DNA of 64,000 nt from Paraburkholderia aromaticivorans (GCF_002278075.1 NZ_CP022990.1:1674001-1738000); one strand, 5' to 3'; numbered from the stretch's first letter, positions 8,031 through 15,651 are shown. The notes: generated from the letters alone by a model not told the origin. A program made the numbers and translations.

Positions 8031-10028
8031 ATGTGGCGAATATTCATGCTGGTGTGCATGGCCGGGGCGATGCAGGCGCATTGGGGCAATGCCTTTGCGG
8101 CGCCGCAACGTGAGGGCGCCCAGGCGAACGCGAGTGCGGCGCCCATGGCGCAATGGCCGCTCACGCCGTTCGCGCCGCCATGGGGCAAGCCGCCGTCTCC
8201 GCGAATTGCGCTGGTGATCGGCAACGGCGCTTACGGTGCTGATCGTGCTGATCGTGCTGATCGTGCTGATCGCAATGATGCGCAAGCGGACGCGCTGCGG
8301 AAGAACGCCCCACGCGATGCCGAGGCCATGCGCGACAGGCTGAAGGCACTCGGCTTCGATGTCGTCATGCGCACGAATGCGACGCCGCAGCAAATGCGGC
8401 AGGCCATCGGCGAATTTCATGAACGCTTGCGGGCAGGCGGCGTCGGTCTCTTTTATTTCGCGGGACACGGCATGCGGATCGGCGCGCAAACAATGCTCAT
8501 TCCCGCCGGACTGGATGCTCGCTTGCCGGCCGCGGTCTTCAGCAACGCCATCGAGCTGAATACCGTGTTGCAGGCAATGCGCGCGCCGCGTGACGGCAAA
8601 TTCAACCTCGTGATCCTCGATACGTGTCTGAACAATCCGTTCTCGGCAGACGTGACGGGCGATGCATCAGCGCTTCCGGACCACACGGTAGTGGCCTACG
8701 CGACCGCACCCGGCGGCTTCGCAGCAGACGGCGCGCGTCATGGCGTCTATACGAATGCATGGCTGCACGCCCTCGACAGCGCTGCGTCACAGCCCCTGGC
8801 GAACCTTTTGCAGCGCGTCGCGGCGCAGGTTCGCGACGCGACTGGCGGCGAGCAAGCGCCGTGGCTTGCTGCGTCGCTTCCTCAATCCTTCTTCATGGCC
8901 GACGCTGCGTCCGCTGCCTGGGACAATCCCGTGGTCACACTGCACAGCCGAGGCATTCTGCCCAAAGACAGCAGCGAGCAATACGAAATCACCTTCTGGG
9001 ATTCGATCAAGGACAGCAACTACCCGGCCGACTATGAGGCGTATCTGAAGGCCTATCCGAACGGCCGCTTCGCCACGCTCGCTCATGCGCGCATCGACCG
9101 TTTGCGCGCGGCGGGCGCGTCGACTGCGCCGTCCGTGCCCACGCCCGCTGCGTCCTCGGTAACACCGGCTCATCAAACACCGGCTCCGCAAACCGCGCGG
9201 CCAACGCCGCCGCCCACCGCGCCAGCGCCCAAGCCCACCGCCAGCGCCGCCCCGCCGGCCACGCCCCCCGCCGCCGCGGTCGCGCAAAAGCCCGTCACGC
9301 ACGCGCCGGTTGCCGGCGAAAGCCGCGATTGCGCCACCTGTCCGATCATGATCGCCGTGCCCGCTGGTTCGTTCTCGATGGGCAGCAGCACCGACGATCC
9401 TTCCGAAAAGCCGGTTCATCACGTGAGCATCGGCGCGCCGTTCGCGATCGGCAAGTACGAGGTGACGGTCGAACAATGGAACGCCTGCGTTGCCGCCAAT
9501 GCGTGTCAGAAGCTCACGCCCGAAAGCAATACCAACAAAGCGGCTCCCGCGCGCGACCTCAGTTGGGACGACGCGCAGCAATACGTGAAATGGTTGAGCA
9601 AGAGCACCGGCAAACCGTACCGCTTGCCCACCGAAGCGGAGTGGGAATACGCCGATCGCGGCGGCACCACGACCGCCTACTGGTGGGGCGAGCAGATGCG
9701 CAAGGGCAACGCCAATTGCAAGGACTGCGGCGACCCGTGGCACAAGGAAGGACCCGAGACCGCAGGCTCGTTCGCACCGAATCCGCTCGGCCTGTACGAC
9801 ATGAACGGCAGTGTCTGGGAATGGACCGCCGACTGCTGGCACAACTCCTACCAGGGCGCGCCGGCCGATGGCCACGCATGGGAGACCCCCGGCTGCGACA
9901 TGCGCGTGATTCGCGGCGGTTCGTGGCGTGAAGGCGGCGGCTATATGCTCAGCGCGACACGCTTCAAATACAGCTCGGGTGTGCGCCAGTCGCAGGACGG
10001 CTTCCGGGTCGTCAAAGATCTCAAGTGA
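8031..10028 (+). CDS. Caspase-like (C14) protease fused to a SUMF1/FGE-sulfatase domain
   Basis: This 665-aa protein has a signal peptide (about 1-23), a caspase-like p20 domain and a C-terminal SUMF1 domain joined by a Pro/Ala-rich linker. The caspase part shows [12 protein letters not shown] (about 58), FYFAGHG with catalytic His146, and LDTCLNNPF with catalytic Cys199. The SUMF1 part (about 435-665) shows [36 protein letters not shown] and VIRGGSW. Such fusions are often secreted or periplasmic proteins of unknown role; the SUMF1-like fold here need not generate formylglycine. I start at ATG 8031 because it opens on a signal peptide; a GTG at 7986 is in frame but adds 15 non-signal residues. 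A 9-bp tandem repeat enlarges the loop after the first strand. It is convergent with the kinase gene (58-bp gap). Confidence 0.88.
   Translation: MWRIFMLVCMAGAMQAHWGNAFAAPQREGAQANASAAPMAQWPLTPFAPPWGKPPSPRIALVIGNGAYGADRADRADRADRNDAQADALRKNAPRDAEAMRDRLKALGFDVVMRTNATPQQMRQAIGEFHERLRAGGVGLFYFAGHGMRIGAQTMLIPAGLDARLPAAVFSNAIELNTVLQAMRAPRDGKFNLVILDTCLNNPFSADVTGDASALPDHTVVAYATAPGGFAADGARHGVYTNAWLHALDSAASQPLANLLQRVAAQVRDATGGEQAPWLAASLPQSFFMADAASAAWDNPVVTLHSRGILPKDSSEQYEITFWDSIKDSNYPADYEAYLKAYPNGRFATLAHARIDRLRAAGASTAPSVPTPAASSVTPAHQTPAPQTARPTPPPTAPAPKPTASAAPPATPPAAAVAQKPVTHAPVAGESRDCATCPIMIAVPAGSFSMGSSTDDPSEKPVHHVSIGAPFAIGKYEVTVEQWNACVAANACQKLTPESNTNKAAPARDLSWDDAQQYVKWLSKSTGKPYRLPTEAEWEYADRGGTTTAYWWGEQMRKGNANCKDCGDPWHKEGPETAGSFAPNPLGLYDMNGSVWEWTADCWHNSYQGAPADGHAWETPGCDMRVIRGGSWREGGGYMLSATRFKYSSGVRQSQDGFRVVKDLK
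8236..8271 (+). repeat. In-frame 9-bp tandem repeat (GTGCTGATC x4)
   Basis: Four perfect copies of GTGCTGATC encode ADR repeats at residues about 70-81 of the caspase-like protein, followed by one degenerate unit. Copy-number change would keep the frame. Confidence 0.9.
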
Positions 10029-10085
10029 CTTGTGGGGCCGCGGCCGGTTCACAACCGGCCCGCAGGCCGCGCTCACACTTCGCGC

Positions 10086-12281
10086 TCAGGGCGAGCGCGG
10101 CTTCGTCGTAATCGGCGCGAAATCGGCGACGATGTGGTCGCGCCCATATTTGCCGCCGATCTGCGCGAGCCGCGCGTCGAGTGCGTGCAGGTAATCGGCG
10201 CGCGATTCGCTTTCGGGACGCGGCTTGTCAAATAGCGGTGCTGGCGTAATCAGCAGCACCACCATCTCCGATCCGAACGGCTTTGAAATGATCCAGTCGC
10301 CGGCGCCGCCGATCGTCGCGGCATAGTGCGGCGGCGCCTGATTGTCCTTTGCGCGCGGGCTCGGCACCATGTGCACGACGCTGCCGTCGAGCTGGTAGTA
10401 GTCGAGGTTCACATACGAGTCGTAGCCCGGCGTGGTGACGTCGACGACCAACGGGTCGCCGTCGCTCAACTGACCGCCTGGCGGCCGCACGTGCAAGGCG
10501 GCAACATGGCCGGCTTGCATATTGGCCACCCAGTAGGACGCGAGCGCTTTGACGGTGTCGCACTTATCGTCGGCGAGCGGGTCGACGGCAAGCGTCAGCG
10601 TATCGACGCCCGGCAGGGCCGCCAGCGTGTCCTTCAAATGCGGCGTGCCGTAGCGTTGCGAAACATAGCCCCGCACCGTCAGCGAGTGGTCCTGTACAGA
10701 GGCCGACAGTGCTGAACAGGGCACTTGCGTCAGCGCGGATGTGACGGCGGCGAGAGTCAGCGCCGGCTTCGGCGCGGGCGGCGACACCGACGGCGTGACG
10801 GGCACGGCCGCGACCGGACTTGCCGGCGGTGGCGTGGCGGGCGCCGCAGCGACCGGACTTGCCGGCGGTGACGGCGCGGGCGCGACAACCGGGCCCGACA
10901 CGGTTTCCCCCGAAGCCGACGAAGCCGCCTGCTCCGCCAGGGCCTGCGACGCGCCCGCCTGCGTCTGTGCCCCGTTCTGCCGGTTCGGCGCCGAGCGGAA
11001 CGCGTACACGCCGACCGCGGCCGCGCACACCACCGCGAAACTCGCGAGTCCCACCTTCGCCAACGTGCCCGACTTCTCCGCGCGCGCTTCGTTATCAAAC
11101 TCCGCGATGAAGCGCTCCACGCTCGGCATGCGCGTATTGCGATCGAACGATAGCGCCGAGCGCAACGCGCGCCACTGTCTCGCGTCGAGATTGGGCGGCC
11201 GCTGCGGCTTGAAATCGGCATTGCGGGCTTGCGTCGCCGACAAGCGGTCGAACGGATGGTGGCCGGTCAGCAACTCATACGTGATGCAGCCGAGTGCGTA
11301 GATATCGTCGCGTGGATCCGGCTCGCGGTGCTCGATCATTTCCGGGCTGGCATATGCGGGCGTCAATGCGCCGAGGCTGCCGGGATCGAAAACGGTTGCG
11401 TCGCTCTCCTCTTCCGGACGCTGGAACACACGGGCGATGCCGAAGTCGATGACTTTCACTTCGGCATTCGTCGTGAGAAACACGTTGGCGGGTTTGAAGT
11501 CGCAATGCACGAAGCCGCGCTCGTGCGCGTAGGCGAGCGCGCTGCTCATGCCGCGCACGATCGGCAGCGCCGCGCGCACCGGCATGCCCTGGTAGCCCGG
11601 CGTGCGCAGCAACTGGCTGAGCGGTTTGCCGGACAGGTACTCCATCGTCAGGTAGACGATCGGCCCGTCGCGGTCGAAGTCGTACACCGTGATGATGTTG
11701 CGATGCGCGAGCACCTGCGCCTTGCGCGCCTCGCGCTGCAACGCGACGAGCGAATTCGGGTTGCCGCGGAACTGGACGTTGAGCACCTTGATCGCGAGAT
11801 ACGGCTTGCGATCCGAAGCCTCGAGCTTGCGCAGGTCGAGCGCCTTGTACACCGTGCCCATGCCGCCGACGCCCAGGCATTCCTCGAGCACGAAACGGTT
11901 ATTCAGCGTGTCGCCCGTGCCCTTGATCTGATCGTGTCCGGCCGCGCCGCCGGTGCTCGTCGCGTTGGACGCACTGCTCGAATGGTTCCCGCTGCCCGCG
12001 CTGGCCGAGCGCACCGACGGAAGCTCGACCGTGGTCTGGATGCCGGTCTCGTCGCCGCCGGCCGCCACGTTCGAAACGCGCAACTGTTCGATGCGCCGCC
12101 GCACTTCCACATAGAGATCGTCGGGGAGCGGCGCTTTGCGATGTGCCGCGCCGAGCATATCCAGCAGCTGCGTGGGACCGAGTCCTTCGGTCGTCAACGT
12201 GCTGTCGAGTTGGGCCACGAACTCGTCACGGGACAGCTCGCCGTTCTGAAAGTCGTGAATCACACGCGCAAGGCTAGCCAT
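10086..12281 (-). CDS. Membrane Ser/Thr protein kinase with C-terminal DUF4384-like domain
   Basis: This 731-aa protein has an N-terminal helical segment (1-75), a Ser/Thr/Gly-rich linker and a Hanks-type kinase domain (about 130-395). Visible elements are the glycine loop GVGGMGTVYKA, VAIK-type Lys165, Glu184, catalytic loop HCDFKPANV (Asp261; a non-RD kinase because Arg is replaced by Cys), DFG at 279-281 and SPE near 312. A membrane segment (about 409-427) and a Pro/Ala-rich spacer precede a C-terminal domain (about 510-731) with BON-like and DUF4384-like stretches, probably periplasmic. The core catalytic residues are intact. It could phosphorylate the double-FHA protein at 1630-4203; that is inference from co-location. 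The start at 12281 has only a weak ribosome-binding site. Confidence 0.9.
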   Translation of the reverse strand: MASLARVIHDFQNGELSRDEFVAQLDSTLTTEGLGPTQLLDMLGAAHRKAPLPDDLYVEVRRRIEQLRVSNVAAGGDETGIQTTVELPSVRSASAGSGNHSSSASNATSTGGAAGHDQIKGTGDTLNNRFVLEECLGVGGMGTVYKALDLRKLEASDRKPYLAIKVLNVQFRGNPNSLVALQREARKAQVLAHRNIITVYDFDRDGPIVYLTMEYLSGKPLSQLLRTPGYQGMPVRAALPIVRGMSSALAYAHERGFVHCDFKPANVFLTTNAEVKVIDFGIARVFQRPEEESDATVFDPGSLGALTPAYASPEMIEHREPDPRDDIYALGCITYELLTGHHPFDRLSATQARNADFKPQRPPNLDARQWRALRSALSFDRNTRMPSVERFIAEFDNEARAEKSGTLAKVGLASFAVVCAAAVGVYAFRSAPNRQNGAQTQAGASQALAEQAASSASGETVSGPVVAPAPSPPASPVAAAPATPPPASPVAAVPVTPSVSPPAPKPALTLAAVTSALTQVPCSALSASVQDHSLTVRGYVSQRYGTPHLKDTLAALPGVDTLTLAVDPLADDKCDTVKALASYWVANMQAGHVAALHVRPPGGQLSDGDPLVVDVTTPGYDSYVNLDYYQLDGSVVHMVPSPRAKDNQAPPHYAATIGGAGDWIISKPFGSEMVVLLITPAPLFDKPRPESESRADYLHALDARLAQIGGKYGRDHIVADFAPITTKPRSP

Positions 12282-12357
12282 TTGTGCGAAGCACCGCCGC
12301 TGCCGTTGGGCCGGATCGCACGCGATCCGAGACTCTCGGGCCGATAGAAAACCTGTC

Positions 12358-12369
12358 GTAACCGGTTAC
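12358..12369. promoter_or_regulatory. Perfect 12-bp palindrome upstream of the kinase gene
   Basis: GTAACCGGTTAC is a perfect palindrome 77 bp upstream of the kinase start. A second perfect inverted repeat (GGATCGC-N2-GCGATCC, about 12313-12328) lies between it and the start. These may be operator or 5'-UTR elements; there is no direct evidence of a binding protein. Confidence 0.35.
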
Positions 12370-12459
12370 ATGTGCCGCTTCGATACTAGCTCCAGGCCCG
12401 TGCTTTCGCAAACCAGGATTGGCCCGCTGCCTGCGAGGCGGGCGTGTGTCGTGCGCTAT

Positions 12460-12484
12460 CCAACAGCGTAACGCGGTTTGTCGG
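12460..12484. promoter_or_regulatory. Enhancer-like dyad upstream of the P1-P2 sigma-54 promoter (copy 1)
   Basis: CCAACA-N13-TGTCGG is centred 135 bp upstream of the -24 element. It differs from the P0 site at only a few positions over 25 bp and keeps the central ACGCGG. Confidence 0.65.
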
Positions 12485-12606
12485 GCGCGCGCCGTCAGCC
12501 TCGCATCCCGCAGGCACGGCAGCACGTCTTCGCCCATCCGGCACGGCGGCGCGAAAGCCTTATTCGGCAAGCCTTCTCCCACTTTCTTAGGAACCTTGAA
12601 TAAAAC

Positions 12607-12622
12607 TGGCACAGCCCGTGCA
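12607..12622 (+). promoter_or_regulatory. Sigma-54 promoter of P1-P2 (copy 1)
   Basis: TGGCACAGCCCGTGCA carries GG and GC with 10-bp separation and matches the sigma-54 consensus except for G in place of the first T of the -12 element. Confidence 0.85.
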
Positions 12623-12633
12623 TTAGTGACACT

Positions 12634-12652
12634 CGAGCAGACAAGTTGCTCG
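12634..12652 (+). promoter_or_regulatory. 5'-end hairpin of the P1-P2 transcript (copy 1)
   Basis: CGAGCA-N7-TGCTCG starts 13 bp after the -12 GC, where sigma-54 transcription is expected to begin. It is identical to the element in front of P0. Confidence 0.6.
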
Positions 12653-12696
12653 CAATCCACCCCAAGCCAGTGACCCTTACCTCCAGGAGTTTCACC

Positions 12697-12975
12697 ATGA
12701 ACACGCTGACCATCAAAGACCTGTCCATCACCGAACAACTCGACAGCAAGGCCATGAGCGCCGTGCGCGGCGGCACCGGCTACTATCCGTCCACCTCGTA
12801 CTTCAACTTCAGCCCCGTCTACGCCCCGAACAACAGCAAGAAAGTCGATGCCACCCAGCTGATCAACAACGAACTGAATCTCCAGAGCGCCAACGGCAAC
12901 AACGTCGCGTTCGCCTCCGGCATCCACTCGACGGTCAACCCCTACGTCACCACGAGCAACAACATCCACGTGTAA
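12697..12975 (+). CDS. Double-glycine leader peptide P1 (copy 1)
   Basis: This 92-aa precursor has a leader ending LDSKAMSAVRGG at residue 26 and a 66-residue cysteine-free core rich in Asn, Ser, Thr, Val and Tyr (TGYYPSTSYFNFSPVYAPNN at its start, ending TTSNNIHV). The ATG at 12697 has CAGGAG 8 bp upstream. An upstream in-frame start at 12646 lies inside the 5' UTR and has no ribosome-binding site. The leader is identical to that of P0, and the core is about two-thirds identical. It is the first gene of a sigma-54 transcript with P2 88 bp downstream. The encoded protein is identical to the second copy at 14961 although the DNA differs at three synonymous positions. Likely a secreted peptide of unknown activity. 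Confidence 0.85.
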   Translation: MNTLTIKDLSITEQLDSKAMSAVRGGTGYYPSTSYFNFSPVYAPNNSKKVDATQLINNELNLQSANGNNVAFASGIHSTVNPYVTTSNNIHV

Positions 12976-13063
12976 TTCGTGACGCGGCAAGGCGCCCGGC
13001 TTCCCGGCGCGCTTTGCCGCCCGCCGATTACCCGCGTCCCGCGCGCACCTTTGGAGAAGCACC

Positions 13064-13348
13064 ATGTCATCCCTCATGATTCGCGATCTGTCCGGCACCC
13101 GCGAGCTCGACCGCCGCGCCATGTCGGCGGTGGCCGGCGGCACCGGCAGCAGCGTACCCGGCCTGCCCTCGGTCGCCGGCCTTGGCGGCATTGCCAACGT
13201 CAACGTCTCGGTGAACCAGAACCTCAACCAGTTGCAGTACGTCAATGTGGCGGCGCTGAACAACGTCGGCGTGATCGGCGCGGGCTTCGTGCCGCTGCAC
13301 CTGAACGTCAGCCCGTCGCTGTGGGGCGCCAACTACGCCAACGTCTGA
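13064..13348 (+). CDS. Double-glycine leader peptide P2 (copy 1)
   Basis: This 94-aa precursor has a leader ending LDRRAMSAVAGG at residue 26, matching the P1 leader at the key positions. The 68-residue core has no Cys and contains a strikingly alternating stretch (NVNVSVNQNLNQLQYVNV, about 45-62) that should form beta strands, then Gly/Ala/Val and aromatic residues. TTTGGAG lies 10 bp before the ATG. It follows P1 in the same transcript and is itself followed by a strong hairpin (13355-13387). The second copy at 15328 encodes the same protein. The Asn/Gln/Val composition resembles self-assembling or surface-coating peptides more than pore-forming bacteriocins, but this is only inference from composition. 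Confidence 0.85.
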   Translation: MSSLMIRDLSGTRELDRRAMSAVAGGTGSSVPGLPSVAGLGGIANVNVSVNQNLNQLQYVNVAALNNVGVIGAGFVPLHLNVSPSLWGANYANV

Positions 13349-13354
13349 GCGCTC

Positions 13355-13387
13355 GCGGTAGCGAGGCCCGGGGGGCCTCGCTACCGC
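13355..13387 (+). terminator. Strong hairpin after P2 (copy 1), possible terminator or processing barrier
   Basis: GCGGTAGCGAGGCC and GGCCTCGCTACCGC form a perfect 14-bp stem with a 5-nt loop, starting 6 bp after the P2 stop. No U-run follows, so it may be an mRNA 3'-end stabiliser or partial terminator. Confidence 0.6.
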
Positions 13388-13531
13388 CGGCAGGCCATCG
13401 CCGGCCGGCGAGCCACGAGCAGATTTCCTATACTGATAGTGCGAGGAGACCTCAGCACATTTCACGATATACCCGAGCGACAGCCGGTGCTTTCCACCGG
13501 CCAGCCGCTCGACTTCTTTCCTGGAGCCACC

Positions 13532-13741
13532 ATGGCGAATCTCATCATCAGGGACCTCTCCGACAGCATCGAACTCGACCGCCAGGCAATGGCGGCCATT
13601 GTCGGCGGCGCCAGGATTGGCGCACGGCTGAATGTGGCCGTGCCGCTGGTGCCGGTTTCGGCACGTGTTGTCGAATATCCGCCCGGATTTCCCGCAGCGC
13701 ACCAGACCATTGCCCGGGCGGCCATGCAGCGCAAACCGTAG
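13532..13741 (+). CDS. Double-glycine leader peptide P3
   Basis: The 69-aa precursor starts MANLIIRDLSDS and has a 26-residue leader ending LDRQAMAAIVGG, clearly homologous to the P2 leader. The core is only 43 residues, basic (several Arg, one Lys) and Val/Pro-rich, unlike the neutral cores of P1 and P2. CCTGGAG lies upstream of the ATG at 13532. It sits behind the post-P2 hairpin; a TATACT at about 13431 could be the -10 of a separate promoter, but no clear -35 is visible. The gene is missing after the second P1-P2 copy, where homology stops just before its start region. Confidence 0.78.
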   Translation: MANLIIRDLSDSIELDRQAMAAIVGGARIGARLNVAVPLVPVSARVVEYPPGFPAAHQTIARAAMQRKP

Positions 13742-13831
13742 CGCGGCCGCCCGCGGCGCTGCAGGTTCACAGCAGCGGCACGCGTCACACACGCATGCCG
13801 TTTGCTTGTGTCGCGAGGGGAGCGCCGTTAG

Positions 13832-13857
13832 CCGACAACCCGCACGCGGTTGGTCGG
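13832..13857. promoter_or_regulatory. Enhancer-like dyad upstream of the P4 sigma-54 promoter
   Basis: CCGACA-N14-GGTCGG with inner ACC/GGT extends to an imperfect longer dyad and keeps the central CACGCGGTT seen at the P0 and P1 sites. Its centre is about 142 bp upstream of the -24 element. Confidence 0.6.
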
Positions 13858-13986
13858 CGCTCACCGAACACTTCGATCCCGCCTCACCTTCACCGGGCCT
13901 CATGGCGGATAAGCGCATGACGCCTCTCCCTTGCAGGCCTTGCGTTGCCGGCTCGCATACGGTTTCCTCGCGCATCGCGCGCAATT

Positions 13987-14002
13987 TGGCATAGCCCTTG
14001 CA
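13987..14002 (+). promoter_or_regulatory. Sigma-54 promoter of P4
   Basis: TGGCATAGCCCTTGCA has a perfect -12 element (TTGCA), GG/GC at 10-bp separation and one deviation (T for C) in the -24 box. It shares the AGCCC spacer with the other three promoters. Confidence 0.87.
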
Positions 14003-14013
14003 GAACATGGCTT

Positions 14014-14031
14014 GAGCACCGCACTGTGCTC
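14014..14031 (+). promoter_or_regulatory. 5'-end hairpin of the P4 transcript
   Basis: GAGCAC-N6-GTGCTC is a perfect 6-bp stem at the same offset from the -12 element as the hairpins of P0 and P1 but with changed loop and closing base pairs, as expected for structure conservation. Confidence 0.55.
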
Positions 14032-14057
14032 GCCCATCCAACTTCAGGAGTAACGCC

Positions 14058-14264
14058 ATGAAATCCACACTCATCCTCAAGGACCTGCCGCGCTCCGCGG
14101 AACATGCACATGACGACATGACGCTCACCGCCGAGCAGATGAAGGCGCTGCGCGGCGGCCGTTCCGTCGTCGTCACCGTGGACCGCGGCGGGTTAGGCCA
14201 TGTCGACGACTTTGAGATCAACACCGCCATCTTCGAAGGACGCATTGGCGGGACCTACCTGTAG
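14058..14264 (+). CDS. Double-glycine leader peptide P4 (divergent)
   Basis: The 68-aa precursor begins MKSTLILKDLPRS and has a longer, 34-residue leader ending LTAEQMKALRGG; the 34-residue core is RSVVVTVDRGG followed by an acidic segment and GGTYL. It shares the L-I-K-D-L motif and the M-x-A-(L/V)-R-G-G cleavage region with P0 and P1 but otherwise differs. TTCAGGAG lies 10 bp upstream of the ATG. It has its own complete sigma-54 unit, so it is co-regulated with P0-P2. No Cys, so no disulfide or thioether chemistry. A GG pair inside the core and another near its end are not in leader context. Confidence 0.78.
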   Translation: MKSTLILKDLPRSAEHAHDDMTLTAEQMKALRGGRSVVVTVDRGGLGHVDDFEINTAIFEGRIGGTYL

Positions 14265-14293
14265 GACGCGCGAGATGTCCGCAATTGGAAACG

Positions 14294-14326
14294 GGCCCCT
14301 TGCGCGTCTTCGCCGTGAAGGGGGCC
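14294..14326 (+). terminator. Possible terminator after P4
   Basis: GGCCCCTT pairs with AAGGGGGCC (one bulged G) across a 16-nt loop, 29 bp after the P4 stop, and is followed by TGTTCATTT. It is a moderate terminator candidate. The sequence 14308-14352 is homologous to 15856-15899. Confidence 0.4.
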
Positions 14327-14353
14327 TGTTCATTTGATCTGGTGAATGTCCGG

Positions 14354-14709
14354 CCCTGTCGTTCATTAATGCGCCCCGTCCTTTCATGCAACCCCTTTCA
14401 AGCAGCGTCGCCTCGACGCTCACGCTTCGGTTCTCCGACGTTGAACGACGTTCATTAGACGGCCGCTCGTCGAAACCGTCAAAGCCGATGATCTCCTCAC
14501 GCGAAGTCATCTGGTCCGCGATTGCATCGGACGATCACGGTTAAGCGATCCGTGCTGACAACAGTGCGACAGCAGGATTGCAAGGCATCCAGTCGCCTTG
14601 CCGCGAATCTCGCACGCTCCGTCTGCCCTCCGTTCGACATCTTCCACCGGCTTCGCATCCTCGAAGTCTGAACACGCGCACGTCAATGCAGCGCGATTCA
14701 ACGGTGTCA
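14354..14709. other. Gene-free spacer between P4 and the second repeat copy
   Basis: No supported gene, promoter or repeat is visible in these 356 bp; short open frames lack ribosome-binding sites. Confidence 0.5.
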
Positions 14710-14723
14710 GTGTCGTGCGCTAT

Positions 14724-14748
14724 CCAACAGCGTAACGCGGTTTGTCGG
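14724..14748. promoter_or_regulatory. Enhancer-like dyad (copy 2)
   Basis: Identical to 12460-12484 and at the same distance from its promoter. Confidence 0.65.
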
Positions 14749-14870
14749 GCGCGCGCCGTCAGCCTCGCATCCCGCAGGCACGGCAGCACGTCTTCGCCCA
14801 TCCGGCACGGCGGCGCGAAAGCCTTATTCGGCAAGCCTTCTCCCACTTTCTTAGGAACCTTGAATAAAAC

Positions 14871-14886
14871 TGGCACAGCCCGTGCA
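14871..14886 (+). promoter_or_regulatory. Sigma-54 promoter of P1-P2 (copy 2)
   Basis: Identical to 12607-12622, so the second copy is a complete transcription unit rather than a promoterless duplicate. Confidence 0.85.
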
Positions 14887-14897
14887 TTAGTGACACT

Positions 14898-14916
14898 CGA
14901 GCAGACAAGTTGCTCG
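14898..14916 (+). promoter_or_regulatory. 5'-end hairpin of the P1-P2 transcript (copy 2)
   Basis: Identical to 12634-12652. Confidence 0.6.
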
Positions 14917-14960
14917 CAATCCACCCCAAGCCAGTGACCCTTACCTCCAGGAGTTTCACC

Positions 14961-15239
14961 ATGAACACGCTGACCATCAAAGACCTGTCCATCACCGAAC
15001 AGCTCGACAGCAAGGCCATGAGCGCCGTGCGCGGCGGCACCGGCTACTATCCGTCCACCTCGTACTTCAACTTCAGCCCCGTCTACGCCCCGAACAACAG
15101 CAAGAAGGTCGATGCCACCCAGTTGATCAACAACGAACTGAATCTCCAGAGCGCCAACGGCAACAACGTCGCGTTCGCCTCCGGCATCCACTCGACGGTC
15201 AACCCCTACGTCACCACGAGCAACAACATCCACGTGTAA
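14961..15239 (+). CDS. Double-glycine leader peptide P1 (copy 2)
   Basis: The 92-aa product is identical to the copy at 12697, although the DNA differs at three third-codon positions. Same ribosome-binding site and 5' UTR. Retention of the exact protein sequence suggests either very recent duplication with gene conversion or purifying selection on both copies. Confidence 0.85.
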   Translation: MNTLTIKDLSITEQLDSKAMSAVRGGTGYYPSTSYFNFSPVYAPNNSKKVDATQLINNELNLQSANGNNVAFASGIHSTVNPYVTTSNNIHV

Positions 15240-15327
15240 TTCGTGACGCGGCAAGGCGCCCGGCTTCCCGGCGCGCTTTGCCGCCCGCCGATTACCCGCG
15301 TCCCGCGCGCACCTTTGGAGAAGCACC

Positions 15328-15612
15328 ATGTCATCCCTCATGATTCGCGATCTGTCCGGCACCCGCGAGCTCGACCGCCGCGCCATGTCGGCGGTGGCCG
15401 GCGGCACCGGCAGCAGCGTACCCGGCCTGCCCTCGGTCGCCGGCCTTGGCGGCATTGCCAACGTCAACGTCTCGGTGAACCAGAACCTCAACCAGTTGCA
15501 GTACGTCAATGTGGCGGCGCTGAACAACGTCGGCGTGATCGGCGCGGGCTTCGTGCCGCTGCACCTGAACGTCAGCCCGTCGCTGTGGGGCGCCAACTAC
15601 GCCAACGTCTGA
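15328..15612 (+). CDS. Double-glycine leader peptide P2 (copy 2)
   Basis: The 94-aa product and the DNA match the copy at 13064. It is again followed by the 14-bp hairpin, but no P3 follows it, so this transcript encodes only P1 and P2. Confidence 0.85.
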   Translation: MSSLMIRDLSGTRELDRRAMSAVAGGTGSSVPGLPSVAGLGGIANVNVSVNQNLNQLQYVNVAALNNVGVIGAGFVPLHLNVSPSLWGANYANV

Positions 15613-15618
15613 GCGCTC

Positions 15619-15651
15619 GCGGTAGCGAGGCCCGGGGGGCCTCGCTACCGC
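15619..15651 (+). terminator. Strong hairpin after P2 (copy 2)
   Basis: Second copy of the perfect 14-bp stem at 13355-13387. Confidence 0.6.

Larger units (their letters stand above)
12446..13510 (+). repeat. 1,065-bp direct repeat, copy 1 (enhancer, sigma-54 promoter, P1, P2)
   Basis: This block reappears at 14710-15774 with only five substitutions that I can find. It contains the enhancer dyad, promoter, 5' hairpin, both peptide genes, the post-P2 hairpin and about 120 bp beyond. Its right end breaks just before the P3 ribosome-binding site. No terminal inverted repeats or transposase flank it. Confidence 0.95.
13742..14057 (+). other. Intergenic region with P4 control elements
   Basis: This 316-bp spacer has no gene. 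It holds the P4 enhancer dyad, sigma-54 promoter and 5' hairpin listed separately. Confidence 0.6.

Noticed and set aside
8236..8271. CRISPR-like repeat
   Set aside because: The 9-bp units are directly adjacent without spacers and lie in frame within a coding region.
13064..13348. Lanthipeptide or other RiPP precursors
   Set aside because: The cores have no Cys, and no LanM, YcaO, radical-SAM or similar enzyme is in the window.
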